DNA of 64,000 bases from Antedon bifida (GCA_963402885.1 OY727103.1:16580085-16644084), one strand, 5' to 3'. Positions 46,571 through 59,104 are shown, numbered from the stretch's first letter. Made by a program: numbers and translations. The notes: a model not told the origin generated them from the sequence alone.

Positions 46571-48467
46571 GAACAGGCTAACAATGAAAGCCCACTACAT
46601 TTACAGTACTATATGATCACATGGTAGTATTCTTAAAATAACTGTTTGACAGCTAAAACCAATGTCATTGGGTGATTCACAATTAATCATAGGCTGCTAG
46701 GAAAATTTCAATCAAATATCAGATAGGAAGTTTGCCAAAACGTTGGTCTAATATTTAGTCATATTCAACGACAGTGAACATCAGCAGGGACACGATGTAG
46801 TTTATCTTTTCAAGTTCAAAGGTTAATGTGGAGGGGAACCTGGTTACGAATAAGGTTGAAAAACATGAAAAAGACAGATAGAAAAAATGTTTAATAACAT
46901 GAATGTTCAACGTCATTTTTTATTAAGAAATCTGGCTATAGGCATCTGTTCATTAGAGACATTGGTCTTGTCTGTTATCAATTAAAAAATGTATGTAAAA
47001 AAAATCGTAGCGCAATATGCAGCAAGAAATAGAGCATAACGTACCAATTAGAATGCCTTGATGAGCTTAGAACGTTAAACAGGCCAGACGGGACATCTAA
47101 TCTCGTACATCTTGCCCCTAAGCAAAAAACACAAATGAGAAAATACATTTTAAAAACGCTTAATATATTAACATAAATGATTCAACATAGTTTTGAAATG
47201 TACAAACGTTGAGATGAAGCTTTTCATCTCATGTACGTTTAACATGATGGCCTCTACATGAACCTGGCATATGTAATTAACGAGGAGACTGGAGTATGAT
47301 TGATAGCTATCCAGTCTTAATGTCTCTTTCCTTATATTCATACAACATTATAATGCCAGCAAAATTATAATATCTATCCTATAAACAGATGCATAGACAA
47401 ATAATATAAATAATATACAGGCATATAAATACAAAAAACACGCATAATAAAATATTGGTAATGATATTTATAAAATTTATTATTTCTAAATGTAATTTTT
47501 TAATTTTACTGTGTGGTTGTGAAATTAAACATCTGTCAAAGATTTAAAATGTTTAAAATGTTATGAAATTCTGATTAACTTTTACTGTTGACAGTACTAC
47601 GAAACTACAGTACTACAGAATGTTGGTAAATTATTACAGAAATTCTGTTCAATTACGGACATAAAAATGGAGAAAAAACTGTATTACAGAAATACATACA
47701 CACTACGTCTAAAATTATGGGAAATTCCAGTCAAAACGCAATAATTATGGACAAATCAATGACCATACAAGAGGCAAAACAAAGTGTTGCAGTCTTTCGT
47801 TTTCATGATGTGAAGAGCGAATTGAGAAGTTGGAAAATATTTCTGTGTACGGCGAGCAAGATGTGCGCATGTGCATAATGACAGTTTGACGTGTCATGTA
47901 AAAAACTGAGCTACACAAAGTTAAAAACCCTGTGTTGACCCCTCCTGACTTTATTAGGCAGCACCTACCATTAAAGTTCTTTAAAAATGAAGAAACTATT
48001 CTAGCAGGTGATATTACATTTGAATTGAACATGAAAACAACTGTGTTTGATCAGTAAAACCTTGACATACAAAATGTAGTGCAATGATTATTACAACCAC
48101 AATATCTCATCTTATATAATTTTACATGTTTTGTTCGATGTCCAAGTCCAGATGTTTCACATAATTACAGTATAAAAACACAATGTCAACAACGATTCTT
48201 CTCTGTTATATATTGACAGGTTATTAAATCATTAAAAATGATAATTACTTTGTTTTCTTGAAAACAAAAAACAGAAATACATCCGAAAATTGACTATAGA
48301 CTTTATTAATCATTGCAATTTAAATGAAATCTATCAAAAACAAGTATAACTACAGATTTAGCTACAGTATAACATGGAAAAGTACACCAACTCTTCCAAA
48401 AGATACACTGGGTTATGTTAAGTAAAGTACATGTTCTAGCAAGAATTACACTCAGTTTTAGGTAAGA
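46571..48467. other. Unique sequence, no gene supported
   Basis: The 95-residue minus frame at 47745-48032 has no motif. AT-rich elsewhere. Confidence 0.4.
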
Positions 48468-48609
48468 CAGGGCCGTAGCCACCTGTATGGTTAGTAAGGT
48501 TTCAACCTGAAAACTTTTTCACCAAGGCCTTTGACAACCCTGTGTTGGCCAGCACAAAGATTGCTCCCTGTTCTTACCACCACCAAACCACTCTATGACT
48601 ACTGTACTG
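48468..48609 (-). mobile_element. 142-bp hAT-like MITE, relative of 3105-3234
   Basis: The right-strand end is CAGGGCCGTAGCCACC, nearly the same as the end of the 1.08-kb element at 32997. The body is homologous to 3105-3234 read in reverse complement (CCTTTGACAACCC, ACTTTTTCAC, CCAAACCAC). The other end is worn, near GTACTG at 48604-48609. Confidence 0.65.
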
Positions 48610-49000
48610 GAAAACACAAACTTTATGACTATGGCTTGAAATTCTTGGATACCAAATTTGATATTATAGATATTATTTGATTAATTGATATTGACTGACA
48701 TATTAATTGTCATGAGAGTTAATTGTATTTTGATATTTTTTTCCCCGCACAATTTAATACTAAAAATTGACATTTACCAATGTATTAAACATAAAATCCT
48801 TTCACATGATCTGAACTGACTTGACATTTAAAATATGTTGTATTCAACATTTTTTTTAAATTTCTAGCTAGATACTTAAGTATGATTCTCAATGTAGTTA
48901 CTGCTACCCACTAACACCTCCAGTAAAAACTCTTTGAGATTCTATAAAACACCAACTCATAGCCGAGGCATGGGCGAATTTAATTCATCTTCCAGATGGT
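48610..49000. other. Unique spacer
   Basis: AT-rich; nothing recognised. Confidence 0.45.
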
Positions 49001-49003
49001 TAA

Positions 49004-49230
49004 AGATGTATTGTCCCCCAAAAACATGAAAAATGATGATTAATAAAACCAGACTTTGAATAGTAAAGTTATTTACTTCAATAGAAAATTCACTTCAATT
49101 TCGCTTTAAATTACAGTTTTTTCAGGTAAAAACAATTTTTTGGTCAAAATGAATAAATATTATGCAACGTTAAAATGACATATTCAACAAGAATTTTTTT
49201 TTCAAATATTTTTCAGGGGACAATATATCT
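49004..49230 (+). mobile_element. 227-bp TTAA-flanked MITE
   Basis: TTAA at 49000-49003 precedes AGATGTATTGTCCCCCAAAA. The right end TTTTTCAGGGGACAATATAT followed by CT and TCAA (a one-base change from TTAA) is its inverse. The body is AT-rich and non-coding. AG-starting ends with TTAA duplications occur in Kolobok-type and related TTAA-targeting elements; this assignment is an inference. Confidence 0.75.
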
Positions 49231-49234
49231 TCAA

Positions 49235-50598
49235 GAACTAATTTGGACAAATTTACATTTTTTTGACAATAGAACTTGTTTATTTTGGACTCAATAGGAA
49301 GGGGTATGAAATACAATTAAAAGCCCAGGTGTGTGACTACACCCCTGGTAGTGGGCAAGTCTGCAATTTATTTTTCTCATAGTTACCAGACCTTAATATG
49401 TAAGGAGAGCGATCATGCGGGCACTTCTAAAAACAATCTGAGAGCCAAATATGTCGCTCCTTAATTTTTTCAGACAAACACCAAATGAATAGAAATTTAT
49501 GACGGTGAATAGAAAAACAATTTTTCAAAGAGGCACAAATTATAGTAACAAACGTTCAGTTGTTTAGATCGAGCTCCTTGAAAATGAAGGAGTTATTGAG
49601 TGCTCTCTTGTCTCTATTAAATGTCTGAATTACTCCAAATCAAACGAAGTGTCGGGATATAGTGAAAACTACGCATTTCTATTCAAAACAGTAAAATCTA
49701 TCTTGTATCATTCCCCCTGTTCTCAACATCAGTCAGACAAGAAAACATATTAGATACTTTGAGGTTCACATAAACCAGGCCATCCAACTACTGTACATGC
49801 TATCACCATTAAGACTTTTTCTAAACATGCCTCTTTCTTATCAATTTTGAAAATGATTTGTAAAACTATGCGTTCACTTTGAAGAATCATACGAAGAATA
49901 AATTCTGTAATTCTTTCAATCAATATGTTATTTTTTTTCTTATGTTCATTAATTTTAATAATGTGACATTATAATCGATAGATTACAGTTTAACTCCGTA
50001 AGTGATTTACAATAATTTAATATCTCATATTTTTACTATAATGTATAACATTCTCTAATATTCATACCGAGTGATGCTTGAACCCTTGACCTCAGATTAT
50101 GAATAATTCATTATATGGCAAGATTCATTACAGCCTCAATCTTTTTTTTTTAATATTGCTATAATTCTTATTCCACTTGCAGCGATGATTATATTTAACA
50201 TTTGAATAATATTAATTTTCAAATGGCATGTCATTGTAATCATACGACATTAGCTCGTACATGGGATACGATTGTTTAGGAAAAAAATTATATGGATGTC
50301 ACATATGTTGTATGTCTGTTTCTTTGGAACGATAATGACGTAGGCATATGTGACATTGTGTGCGTGGTAAAACATTTAGAGTTCATCATGTTTGAAAATA
50401 CAACATATGTATGTAGTAAACGGATGATAAAAGCATAGTAGTATGATATATAGTGTACAATACAATGGTGCATAGCATGAGGGCGTAGTACATAAAAACA
50501 AAAGTTGTATACTAAATAATAACATTATTATGAATAATACTACTTAGAACATTTAACATTCATAATTTATTACATTTTTCTTATTAATGTTAATGTTG
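49235..50598. other. Unique sequence, no gene supported
   Basis: A weak B-box-like GGGTTCAAGCATCAC on the minus strand at about 50078 is not enough for a tRNA call. Otherwise AT-rich DNA. Confidence 0.4.
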
Positions 50599-50710
50599 TT
50601 CAATTTATAAAGCGCTTATACAATCCAAAGATTGTCCCAAAGCTCTGAGAGAAAAACCAGAAAGAAATAACAAGGAAAAAAGATGGGTTTTTAAGAGAAT
50701 GGATGCAATG
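50599..50710 (-). pseudogene. Very short LINE 3' end
   Basis: On the minus strand SILLKTHLF, the last conserved word of LINE polymerases (compare FKTKLKTHLF at 14555), is encoded at 50675-50703. It is followed after a short gap by a tail with AGCGCTTTATAAATTG, the same tail type as the LINE at 14460. Only about 110 bp remain. Confidence 0.65.
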
Positions 50711-52310
50711 CAAGGATGTACACAAATGTCGGTAATTATAACAAGAGACGGTTCAAATAATGTCATTTGTGAATAGGTCAAATTAATTTCAGTGTGTGTA
50801 CGTTACATTTTAATCAGAAGAAAGCTTAATTAACAACTTTTCTTTGCTGGGAAGAAAAGTGAAAGCCGGTAGAGATAGATCTGCATTTTCTAGACACCCT
50901 AATATATAACTAGAGTACAAGTTACAGATGGGTGTGACAATATAGTATTTTCCCAGGGCAGTTTGGTACATTTCACATAAAAGGTCAAGTTCAAAATATG
51001 CCAAGAATTTTCATTTTTTTTATCAGGTCACAAATTTGAAAGATTTCACAACAGATTTCTTTCAAAAGTAGGTCAATCAGAAATTCTACAGTTCTCTTGG
51101 TATTCAATTGCCATGGAAACCTGAATGAAAACAAGACATAGTAAGTTACACCTTGATCACTGTGTATATAGGTTATTCAAAGTTCAACAGAAGTTCAATT
51201 GCAAGGAATATGAAAATAGTAGAGATGTAACTGCTAGTTATTAATTAAATGAAAAACTCATTGTAAAAAGATGTATTGAACATACAGAAGAATAGAAGAA
51301 TATTAATAGAGGTCGTCTTTAATTTACCTTGAATGCAAATTTAATATTTGTTAGGTGTCAGCAAAAAGGAGCATTTCAAACCCTCAGAATGAAACTAAAA
51401 ACTTCTTGAATGAAGCAGTGAAAATGTTTCCATTGCATCATTTTCAATTTGCTTGTTTTTTTGTTGGTTTTTCATGGATTTTTTTGCTTAGAAATAATAA
51501 GAGCTATATATAATAATATTATATAAGACAACCATTATCATTGTTATTTAAAAAAATGCGGTAATCTTAAATGATTTTACCTCAAATTAAATCTACACGG
51601 AACGTTTGTTATATCAGCAATAACATATAATCTTTATTCAAATTTCATAAATTATAAATAATTTCATATTTAGGCCCATCGTTGGATAAGTGAAAAAATG
51701 CATAAAATTACATAATATACGCCATTTCAATACAAAAGTATTTCAATCACGCATGCCATAGCGCCAGAATATTCTCCACCATACGGTATTGGCACTATAC
51801 TAAAAGTATTTTTCAAATTTTTCTAAAAATTGTTTCTATAGCCAAGCAAAATTTTACAAGCAGTGCCAAGATTCAACCAAATTATGAATAAAATAAACCG
51901 CAGTGTGGAAGTTTGTTCCAGTTGGCAAAATGCAAATAAAAAAAGTCTAAGCAAGACTAAGAGGTAAAGTAAAACTATGTCATGCTAACATAATGAGAGT
52001 AAATGGAAATTGTGTTTTAATTAACAAAGGATATGGTGAACGATTTAAAGATAAAAATACTATAGAAAAAACATAGCATTAGGACATTTAAAAATGAGAA
52101 GCTTTCCTCTTTAAGATTTTAAATAGGTGTTTTTAGTTTATTTTTAAAACTTTGCAACCTAGCCTGGCTAACGCAGAACCTACTCAAACACAGTCAGCAA
52201 ACATTTGTGTACAGGGTCTGTGGCCTAAGGCTTATTATAGTCGTGCGAAACACATTGAGGATGGAAGATACAACAGCCACACTCTCTGTTAATTTACCGT
52301 CCCTTTTCAT
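50711..52310. other. Unique sequence, no gene supported
   Basis: The 64-residue minus frame at 50810-51004 is unsupported. No repeats recognised. Confidence 0.4.
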
Positions 52311-52518
52311 CTACCGTCTTAATAGGAAGGTGTCCCCTTAATAGTGGTTGTACCATATAAATCGAAAGATATTTGTGTATATATTTACAAAAATGTTTCA
52401 TTGATTTTTATGCTGAAAAAATTTTTTAAATATAATTTATCCTTTCCTGTAAAACTGATGGACAATATATGACCATTTAGTATACCAAATAGTGTTCCAA
52501 ATAGCAGTTCTACTATAC
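52311..52518 (+). mobile_element. Degenerate Tigger-like MITE
   Basis: CTTAATAGGAAGGTGTCCCC and TTAATAGTGGTTGTACCATA lie at the left. The right end reads CAAATAGCAGTTCTACTATA, a worn inverse of CAGTAGAACC. AT-rich sequence lies between. Confidence 0.55.
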
Positions 52519-53680
52519 TTTGAAATCTTTAATTATAAATATTATTTTTCATAATTATTTTGTCATTTTTTGAGGAAAATACATCATTAGATGAAGTATT
52601 ATGTTATTAAAGAGTCAATTATGAAAGTAATTAATTATTCATTTACGGAGCAATCATATCGGAAATAATTGACAAAAGATGTTATAAATTGATATCGATT
52701 AAGGCATTTGAAATCTGAATTCCATCATATTTAGCACAAATATAGTATGAAGAGATACTTTTAGTTGATAGATATATTTCTTTTGATGTTCTTAATATGT
52801 TCACGTTAGTAAAGGGTGGGACAGGTAGTTGAATTAATACAAATGCACATTAGAGAGCTTTTGGTTTGAAACAACCTGACGACCTAGGTGAATTGATGTG
52901 TCGTCGATCGTAATAATCAATTTACGTATTGAAACTCTTTCTAAAGACTTAAACATACAGCAAAAGCCAAAGCCATCTAATGGCACAGCCAATAATATCA
53001 AACCTTAATACTAAACACTCACAATCACATCAAACTATTTCAAATTTTATTATGTCTAGGTAATTCTAATTTCTCTATTTGTTATAAAATGTATAAAAAC
53101 AGGTGTTAAAGTCAAATTTGAAATATTAAATTTCCAATTTGTTCAATTTCAGTAAAAAATCGAGAAGAAATTTACGAGGAAAAGTGTTTTACGTTTTAAG
53201 GCAGCCACCTAATTCCCATGAACTTTGATACTGTTGGCAATTCCGCATACACGAGCAGTCACTTAGCAAAGACTTTACCTATATTGCGATTTAACGTGTT
53301 GTAATTTTAATTTATTTTTATTCACGTTCAGAAATGTAAGTCAGATTAAATGTTGCATCATTAAAGTGGTGCATCGCAGAATGTCACACATTTGTAATGC
53401 ATAAATGTTCATTTTCAATCGTAGCAATTTTCTTTCTAACCAGATCTAATTTAACAGCTTTACCTTAAAAATATTTGATTTACAAATATATTAGATATGT
53501 ATGTATGTTTCTTTTATTATCACTGTAAAGAAAGAATGAATATTGATTTGGTGAAAGATATTATGCAAAAGAGAAGAAGAAATCATTTAATGATCTACAA
53601 ACTTGGAAGATGGAGAAAACTTACTTTAAACTTAATAAACGATGATGAATGATAATGATGAAAAAGAATATTTTAAGTAA
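52519..53680. other. Unique sequence, no gene supported
   Basis: AT-rich DNA; no signals recognised. Confidence 0.4.
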
Positions 53681-53910
53681 TAATAATAATAATAACTGGT
53701 ACTTGATATAGCGCATTATGCTGAAAGCCTCAATGCGCTTTACAAAGACAGAAAATTTTGAAAAATTACAAATTAAAAAGGTGGGTTTTGAGGAGAGATT
53801 TGAAGACACTGGTGGAAGTAGCCTGACGGATTTCAATAGGCAACGCATTCCATAGAGAAACGGATGCCGAAGAAAAAGAACGATTTCCATAAAAGTCAAT
53901 CAAAGTAAGC
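53681..53910 (-). pseudogene. 5'-truncated LINE, reverse transcriptase C-terminus and 3' tail
   Basis: The minus strand encodes FYGNRSFSSASVSLWNALP, EIRQAT and a final FKSLLKTHLFNL before a stop, the standard C-terminal end of CR1/Jockey-like LINE polymerases. The tail that follows has GTAAAGCGCATTGAGGC and ATAATGCGCTATATCA and ends in an (ATT)n microsatellite (53681-53696). The tail differs from the one at 14460, so two LINE families are present. The frame is open only for about 45 residues of true LINE sequence; upstream residues in the same frame are unrelated. Confidence 0.85.
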
Positions 53911-54360
53911 AGTAGTACTAGTAGAAGCTGCAAAAAAATTATTATTAATTTCAAAAAAGGGATCTAAAACATAGAGTATTCGTCTGGGCTGTTTTAAGCA
54001 GATAATCATAGCTCTTCAAGCTCCTTGCTGTTTATATGCAAGCAGTGGGAGTAGCTCACAGCAAGGTTTTTAAATTGACCAATCAAATACGCCTATAGTT
54101 AGTTCTAACAATGTAACATTTTAATTTGTTATATTTTATTATATTTATAACACAAAAAATTATTTATAAATAAAAAATCTTCTTCACCATTTAAAAATGT
54201 ACTAACTGAGTATAAAATGATATTTTATAGATGATCACTGCATAAATGTATATACATGTGAATATTAACACAATGCCTAGCCATCAATCATAGAAAAAGC
54301 ACTCAACAAGCCTAAGGCAAAACACATACAACTGACAGATAATGATGACAAGTCTACCAC
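53911..54360. other. Unique spacer
   Basis: No gene or repeat recognised. Confidence 0.45.
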
Positions 54361-54366
54361 TACTAT

Positions 54367-54960
54367 CTTCAGTAGATAGGATTGAATATGGAAGTGGTTG
54401 GTGGGGATTTTGATTGAATGTTTGATTTGATTGAATGTTGGATTTGATTGATTTTTTGATTATTAAACAATGTATATTTACTGATCTTTAGTTGATCAGA
54501 TTGAATTTATAGTGCATGTTGAACAGATTGATTGATTTGATTGAAATTTAATGTTTAATTTGATTGAATGTTAGATTAAAAAATAAATTTACATTTAAAT
54601 AACTAGTTTTCAGTTGATTGGATTGAATATGGAAGTAGTTGGTATATCAAAGTTTTTATTATGATTTAATTTGATTGAATGTATGATTTAAAAAATAAAT
54701 ATGCACAGGTATAAACTAGTCTTCAGTGGATTGGATTAAATATTGTTGGCAATAAATCAAGTTAGATTGACTTGATTTGATTGAATTTATTATGTAAAAA
54801 AGACATACAGTACTGTGTATTAGATTGATTTTAATTGATTTTATTGATTTAGAAGACTTTATTTATTGATTTTAATTGATTTGATTAATTTAAGAAAAAA
54901 AACATGTTTTTTCAAAAGATTGGATTGATTTTAATAGATAAAATTCATTATTACATTTGA
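54367..54960 (+). repeat. Tandem array of about 118 bp with TTGATTGA-rich interior
   Basis: CTTCAGTAGATAGGATTGAA, CTTTAGTTGATCAGATTGAA, TTTCAGTTGATTGGATTGAA and CTTCAGTGGATTGGATTAAA start units at 54367, 54486, 54607 and 54721. Each unit is filled with GATTTGATTGAATGTT-type words. The right part decays into plain TTGATTTTAATTGA sequence. Confidence 0.75.
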
Positions 54961-55880
54961 CCAGAAGTACAGAATTTTAAATTATTGTATAAAATATAAT
55001 TCATTTCTATTCCTGTTTTTCTTGAAATAATGTGGAAAACTTTAATGTACAAATTATACCAAAAAAGTATAGATTCATACACATCATCATACTAAATCAT
55101 ATAAATCGTTGAACTGTGACCAAGCAATGCATTTTCATGTGCCAGGCCTATTGAATAATATATACCACATCTCATGATTTATTCATATATGACATTTTTC
55201 ATTTGTATAGCCTTATTTTTGAATTAAGTCTTGCTAAAAAAAGCAAACACGAGTTGAAACACAGTTCATGATACAACTTTCACAAAAGATATTCAAATTT
55301 ATTTAAATTTGAAGGAATAAACAAATAAATTATTTTAATGTGTGTAACTAGAAAACAATCAAGAAATAAAAAATATTTTAAAAGAGTTATTTGTTGTTGG
55401 ACATTTATATAAGCAGCATTTAATACTATTTTTTATTTTGCAGAGTTCGTTTTTTCTCTCTTTCGTAGAGATTCAACCACTTTTATTTCTTGGATAAAAA
55501 AGTGCATATTTTATAAAACATCATTATTATTATTATTTTGCTGAGTTAATATTTAACAGACAAACAAAACAAAATAACATACAATATTTAATTTACTTTT
55601 TAATAAGAATTTTCTAAAAACCTATTATTGGATTAAACTATTCTTAAAACTATAAATACAAATTTGTTAAGAAGTAAAAAACAGATTTTGCTTAAATCTT
55701 TAATATTTGAAACAAATCGAAAAAGCATTTGCATACATTCACTTAATTATGCATGCCAGTTCAACTTCGGTTCAACAACTAGATAAGAAATGGCGTATGT
55801 GATCTTACATAGAACAAATGAGATGAAACAAGAGATATTGCTAATGTATCTTTTCTATTCCGTTGACCATTATTGTAATT
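54961..55880. other. AT-rich unique sequence
   Basis: A small ATT run lies at 55523-55538. No gene seen. Confidence 0.45.
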
Positions 55881-55889
55881 TGAAATTCA

Positions 55890-56220
55890 CATAGATTACA
55901 ATTGCATCTCCCGAGCTGACTACCGAGATTAAAGCTTATAATACGTCAAATGACAATCACGATACAAGCTGGGCCGATGACTTCCCACGAGTGTGGGTCA
56001 ACATCATGACCTATATAGAGCTAGCCAGTCAGGTCTGGACTGTCGCTGTACCTGCGACTGTCGCATCACTTAGCTGCGCATAAAAACAGGTCGGGTTCGA
56101 ATTGCATACGAGGGACAGAATGGGGTCATAGTAACACTGTGATTGGTTTAAGCCGATCGGATTTAAGATTGTCACAGATATGCGTTGCTTTATTATGCAT
56201 TCGTTAAGTACGGTGAGTTA
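55890..56220 (+). promoter_or_regulatory. GC-richer, promoter-like block with possible first exon
   Basis: From about 55960 the sequence turns GC-richer than any nearby stretch. CATAAAAA at 56079-56086, flanked by GC-rich sequence, could be a TATA-like box. About 130 bp downstream is a strong splice donor, TACG|GTGAGT, with GT at 56213. A non-coding or short-coding first exon from roughly 56110 to 56212 would fit; the ATG at 56180 gives only 11 codons before the donor. A CCAAT-type ATTGG lies at 56144. No cDNA or second exon supports this. Confidence 0.25.
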
Positions 56221-57073
56221 GATATGAGGTCATTCATGGGTCATGTTAGGCAGTGGCTGTCAAGTGAAGTAGCTAAAGATGAAATATGAGATGTATGGTA
56301 GCTGAAGAGGATGTACAAAATATTCATAAATGTCATTTAAGACTATTGCATGAATAATATCATGTGTCAAAATGTTGTTTTTTTTTTAATGGAATTCATA
56401 ATTTTTCCTCAGGTTAGCTAAAATGTCTAAAACAAATTGATATCAAGTAAATTGGACAGTAAATACAAATTTGAATTTATGATTCCAATTTTAAAACAAT
56501 TCCCTTTACTGCCTTTCACACATAAGGTACTGCTAATTTAATATGCTAAATCTAATGTTTCAATTTTGTTTACATTTTTTTTGTTGCCGCATTCTCATCA
56601 CCAACATTGCTTTTGTTTTGTTTTTCATCATTTTAATATAAATTAAAAGGGGAGGGAGGAATAGATGCTGGGAGTAAGTAGTTATAATATTTTCATTAAA
56701 TATACTGCTTATTAAACGTGTAAATATCTAACTTTCTTTTTTTTCCTCGCCATTATTTCAAATATTGTCATCTTTCAATTTTTATCTATAGATAAATGTC
56801 ACATTGTTTGTACAGTTGCTTTAATATCCATCAAATAAACAATCATATTTTTACAATTAATTTCCATTTCAAAAGTGTTTTATATCTGCCCACAATTCAT
56901 CAATTTTTGCATATGTTTTTACTATTGTTTTCCAGTTTATTATCCCATTATCTGATTAGTTATCTCTTTTATTGGAAGATAATTTCAATCATTCATCAGA
57001 TGATGGTGTCATCTTTCCAAGTTCATTGTAATGTCAAGGCCTGCTGTTGACAATGAACTAATGCTAACCTCTC
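56221..57073. other. AT-rich unique sequence
   Basis: The 84-residue frame at 56796-57050 is a chance frame rich in Phe, Leu, Ile and His. Confidence 0.45.
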
Positions 57074-57236
57074 TAAAGCTCTATCTACACTATCAAATTT
57101 TATGTGACAACAAATGTGGCTATATATGGACATGATGATGTCATATCACTACCATATTTGGGAATATCATCACTACCATATTTGGGCACATCACACGTTT
57201 TTTTGTCAAACTAGTTTGAAAGTGTAGAAAGAGGTA
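57074..57236 (-). mobile_element. CTCTGTCTACAC MITE, copy 10
   Basis: Left end TAAAGCTCTATCTACACTAT, right end CTAGTTTGAAAGTGTAGAAA. The CTTTATGTGAC-type arm is on the left. The centre has ATATATGGACATGATGATGT and two CACTACCATATTTGGG modules. Confidence 0.9.
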
Positions 57237-58470
57237 ACAGGTATTACATACAAAGAGAAAACATTACCTTAACTCTAGCTTAAATTACGTTAATTGTTTA
57301 TGGTTAATTGAATTTTTTGTAAGGGCATTTTCAAATTAAGATCCAGTTTTATTTTTAATTAAATTATTGTACATGACCAAGGTGATATACCTGTCAGGTC
57401 TTGTTCCAAAAAAAGCCAAAAAGAAGCAAGATCAAATTACTCAATCAACGATACTGTACTGCACTTTGGATTTGCAATTCCAAGGTGTTCATTTTAAGAA
57501 CTCGATTTAGCCGGTTTATTTGAGAAGATGAGTACGCCTATACATTTATTCTGTGTTTAGCTCTTTGGGGTACAACAATTAATCAGCCTAATTAAGCAAT
57601 GCCCTTACCCAAGGACCTGGAAGTAACCATGAGTGTTACAAGTTCAAGTTCAAACATATTACACTGAAAGACAAAGATCACTACCTTTAATAAAGCTAGG
57701 TATGATTCAGGGAGAAGAAGATGTTGTCATGTTTTTTAACAGCCCAATTTGAAAAACAATCATATCTGAAAGAAAATTAACTCTAATATGATTGGAAAGA
57801 GCGAACATTGCATTAAAAAGATGAATATGGCAGGAGGCAATGGGAGACTGGTTTGGCATGGAACTGGATTGAAAACCTAGTGCCCATCCCACTCCTTTCC
57901 CCTGTGTACACATTCAGGGGGCAGTATATACAAATACAGACAAAAATACTGATGATTAAAAATAAAAAGAAGTTTATTTTGTTGCTTTGATAATTTGTGG
58001 TCTAGACTTGAAAAGTTCACCTTCACAAGAAAAATTGAATTACCATTAATTAACTGAATTCACATCAAACTATAACATTGCAAGTAGCATCTTATGAACT
58101 TCAACATCATTAGCAGATCCAAGATGAGGTTGAGGGAGTAAATGTTGAAAATTACAATGTAAAAGATATGACATGGAGGTGAAATTGCCCATCCCATTAT
58201 TTTAAATTCTTGGGAGTTGAACAAAAATGCAAGTACTGTACTGTACATGAAATAGGACAGGCATGGTATTGTACAATATGGGCATAACACAGATAAGCCA
58301 ACATTCCAGCCTAATGTCCTTGGGTGGCCCAAACAAACACAACCTTGGTAGTATGTATGTCCTTGTTGCTGAAGGGCACTCAGATGCTACTACTGATTAT
58401 GGAAACAATAACAAAGAATACAGTTATCAGGTTTAAAGGTTATCACTTTAGGCCTGTGTGGGAACATCTT
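57237..58470. other. Unique sequence with a short dispersed repeat
   Basis: AATGTTGAAAATTACAATGT at about 58142 matches 5017 (see 4970-5065). Frames at 57707-57913, 58060-58332 and 58324-58515 are unsupported; the last runs into a transposon end. Confidence 0.4.
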
Positions 58471-58474
58471 TTAA

Positions 58475-59100
58475 AGACCCCTTCCCTGCAATTTTGGACG
58501 TTTTTTGGAAAATAATACATATATATCACTTTAAAAACATTAAACCATGTCATTTCTTGTCTTAAATGTACGTTTTATGGTAAATTATGATAAAAAGTGA
58601 GAAACAATGCACTACCTAAGTAGCTCGCGGCGATCGACCTCTCGTGGACGGTCTTAGGCCTAGCCTAGCTAGGCTTAGTTTTGTAGGCCTAGCTGGTAAA
58701 CATCGGTAACGTACGAACATCGTACGCGAGCTATATACCTAGCCTGATGTTGTATAGTTGCTGCATTAATTGTCTTTCTATTTTTGCCAGACTCCGTTGA
58801 TACAAATTGGGGAAAACCCGGTATTTTCGCTGAAAAGTTAGGAGTCTTCCATTTGTTTTGGCCTCACGATCGATCGAAAAGTGGGCGAATTACAGGTGAA
58901 AAACAAAAATATCAATCCGCGCGCAATGCATTTTGGGATTTATAGCGGGCCGCTATAATTATTAGAATCGACTTATTTTTCACATTTTTAACCGTTTAAA
59001 GACGAAAAAAGTTATCGCAATAGGACCATATAGTATTATTTTTACATTAAATATAGTTTGTGATCTTAAATTAGATCTAAAAAACGTAGGGAATGGGGCT
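58475..59100 (+). mobile_element. 626-bp TTAA-flanked non-autonomous element
   Basis: TTAA lies immediately outside both ends (58471-58474 and 59101-59104). The left end is AGACCCCTTCCCTGCAATTT and the right end read in reverse is AGCCCCATTCCCTACGTTTT. CGTTTTTT follows in both arms. The interior is GC- and CpG-richer (CTCGCGGCGATCG at 58623, GTACGCGAGC, CGATCGATCG at 58868) with GGCCTAGC-type words. A TTAA target and AG-type ends suggest a Kolobok- or piggyBac-like origin, inferred. There is no transposase frame. Confidence 0.85.
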
Positions 59101-59104
59101 TTAA

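Noticed and set aside
47745..48032. 95-residue minus-strand frame; part resembles 30880-30915 (GTTTTCATGATGT)
   Set aside because: The shared word is too short to define a repeat, and the protein has no motif.
50065..50100. B-box-like GGGTTCAAGCATCAC on the minus strand
   Set aside because: No matching A box at the right distance.
56095..56110. GGGTTCGAATTGC resembling a tRNA B box
   Set aside because: Upstream sequence does not form tRNA arms; the GC-rich block is better read as promoter-like.
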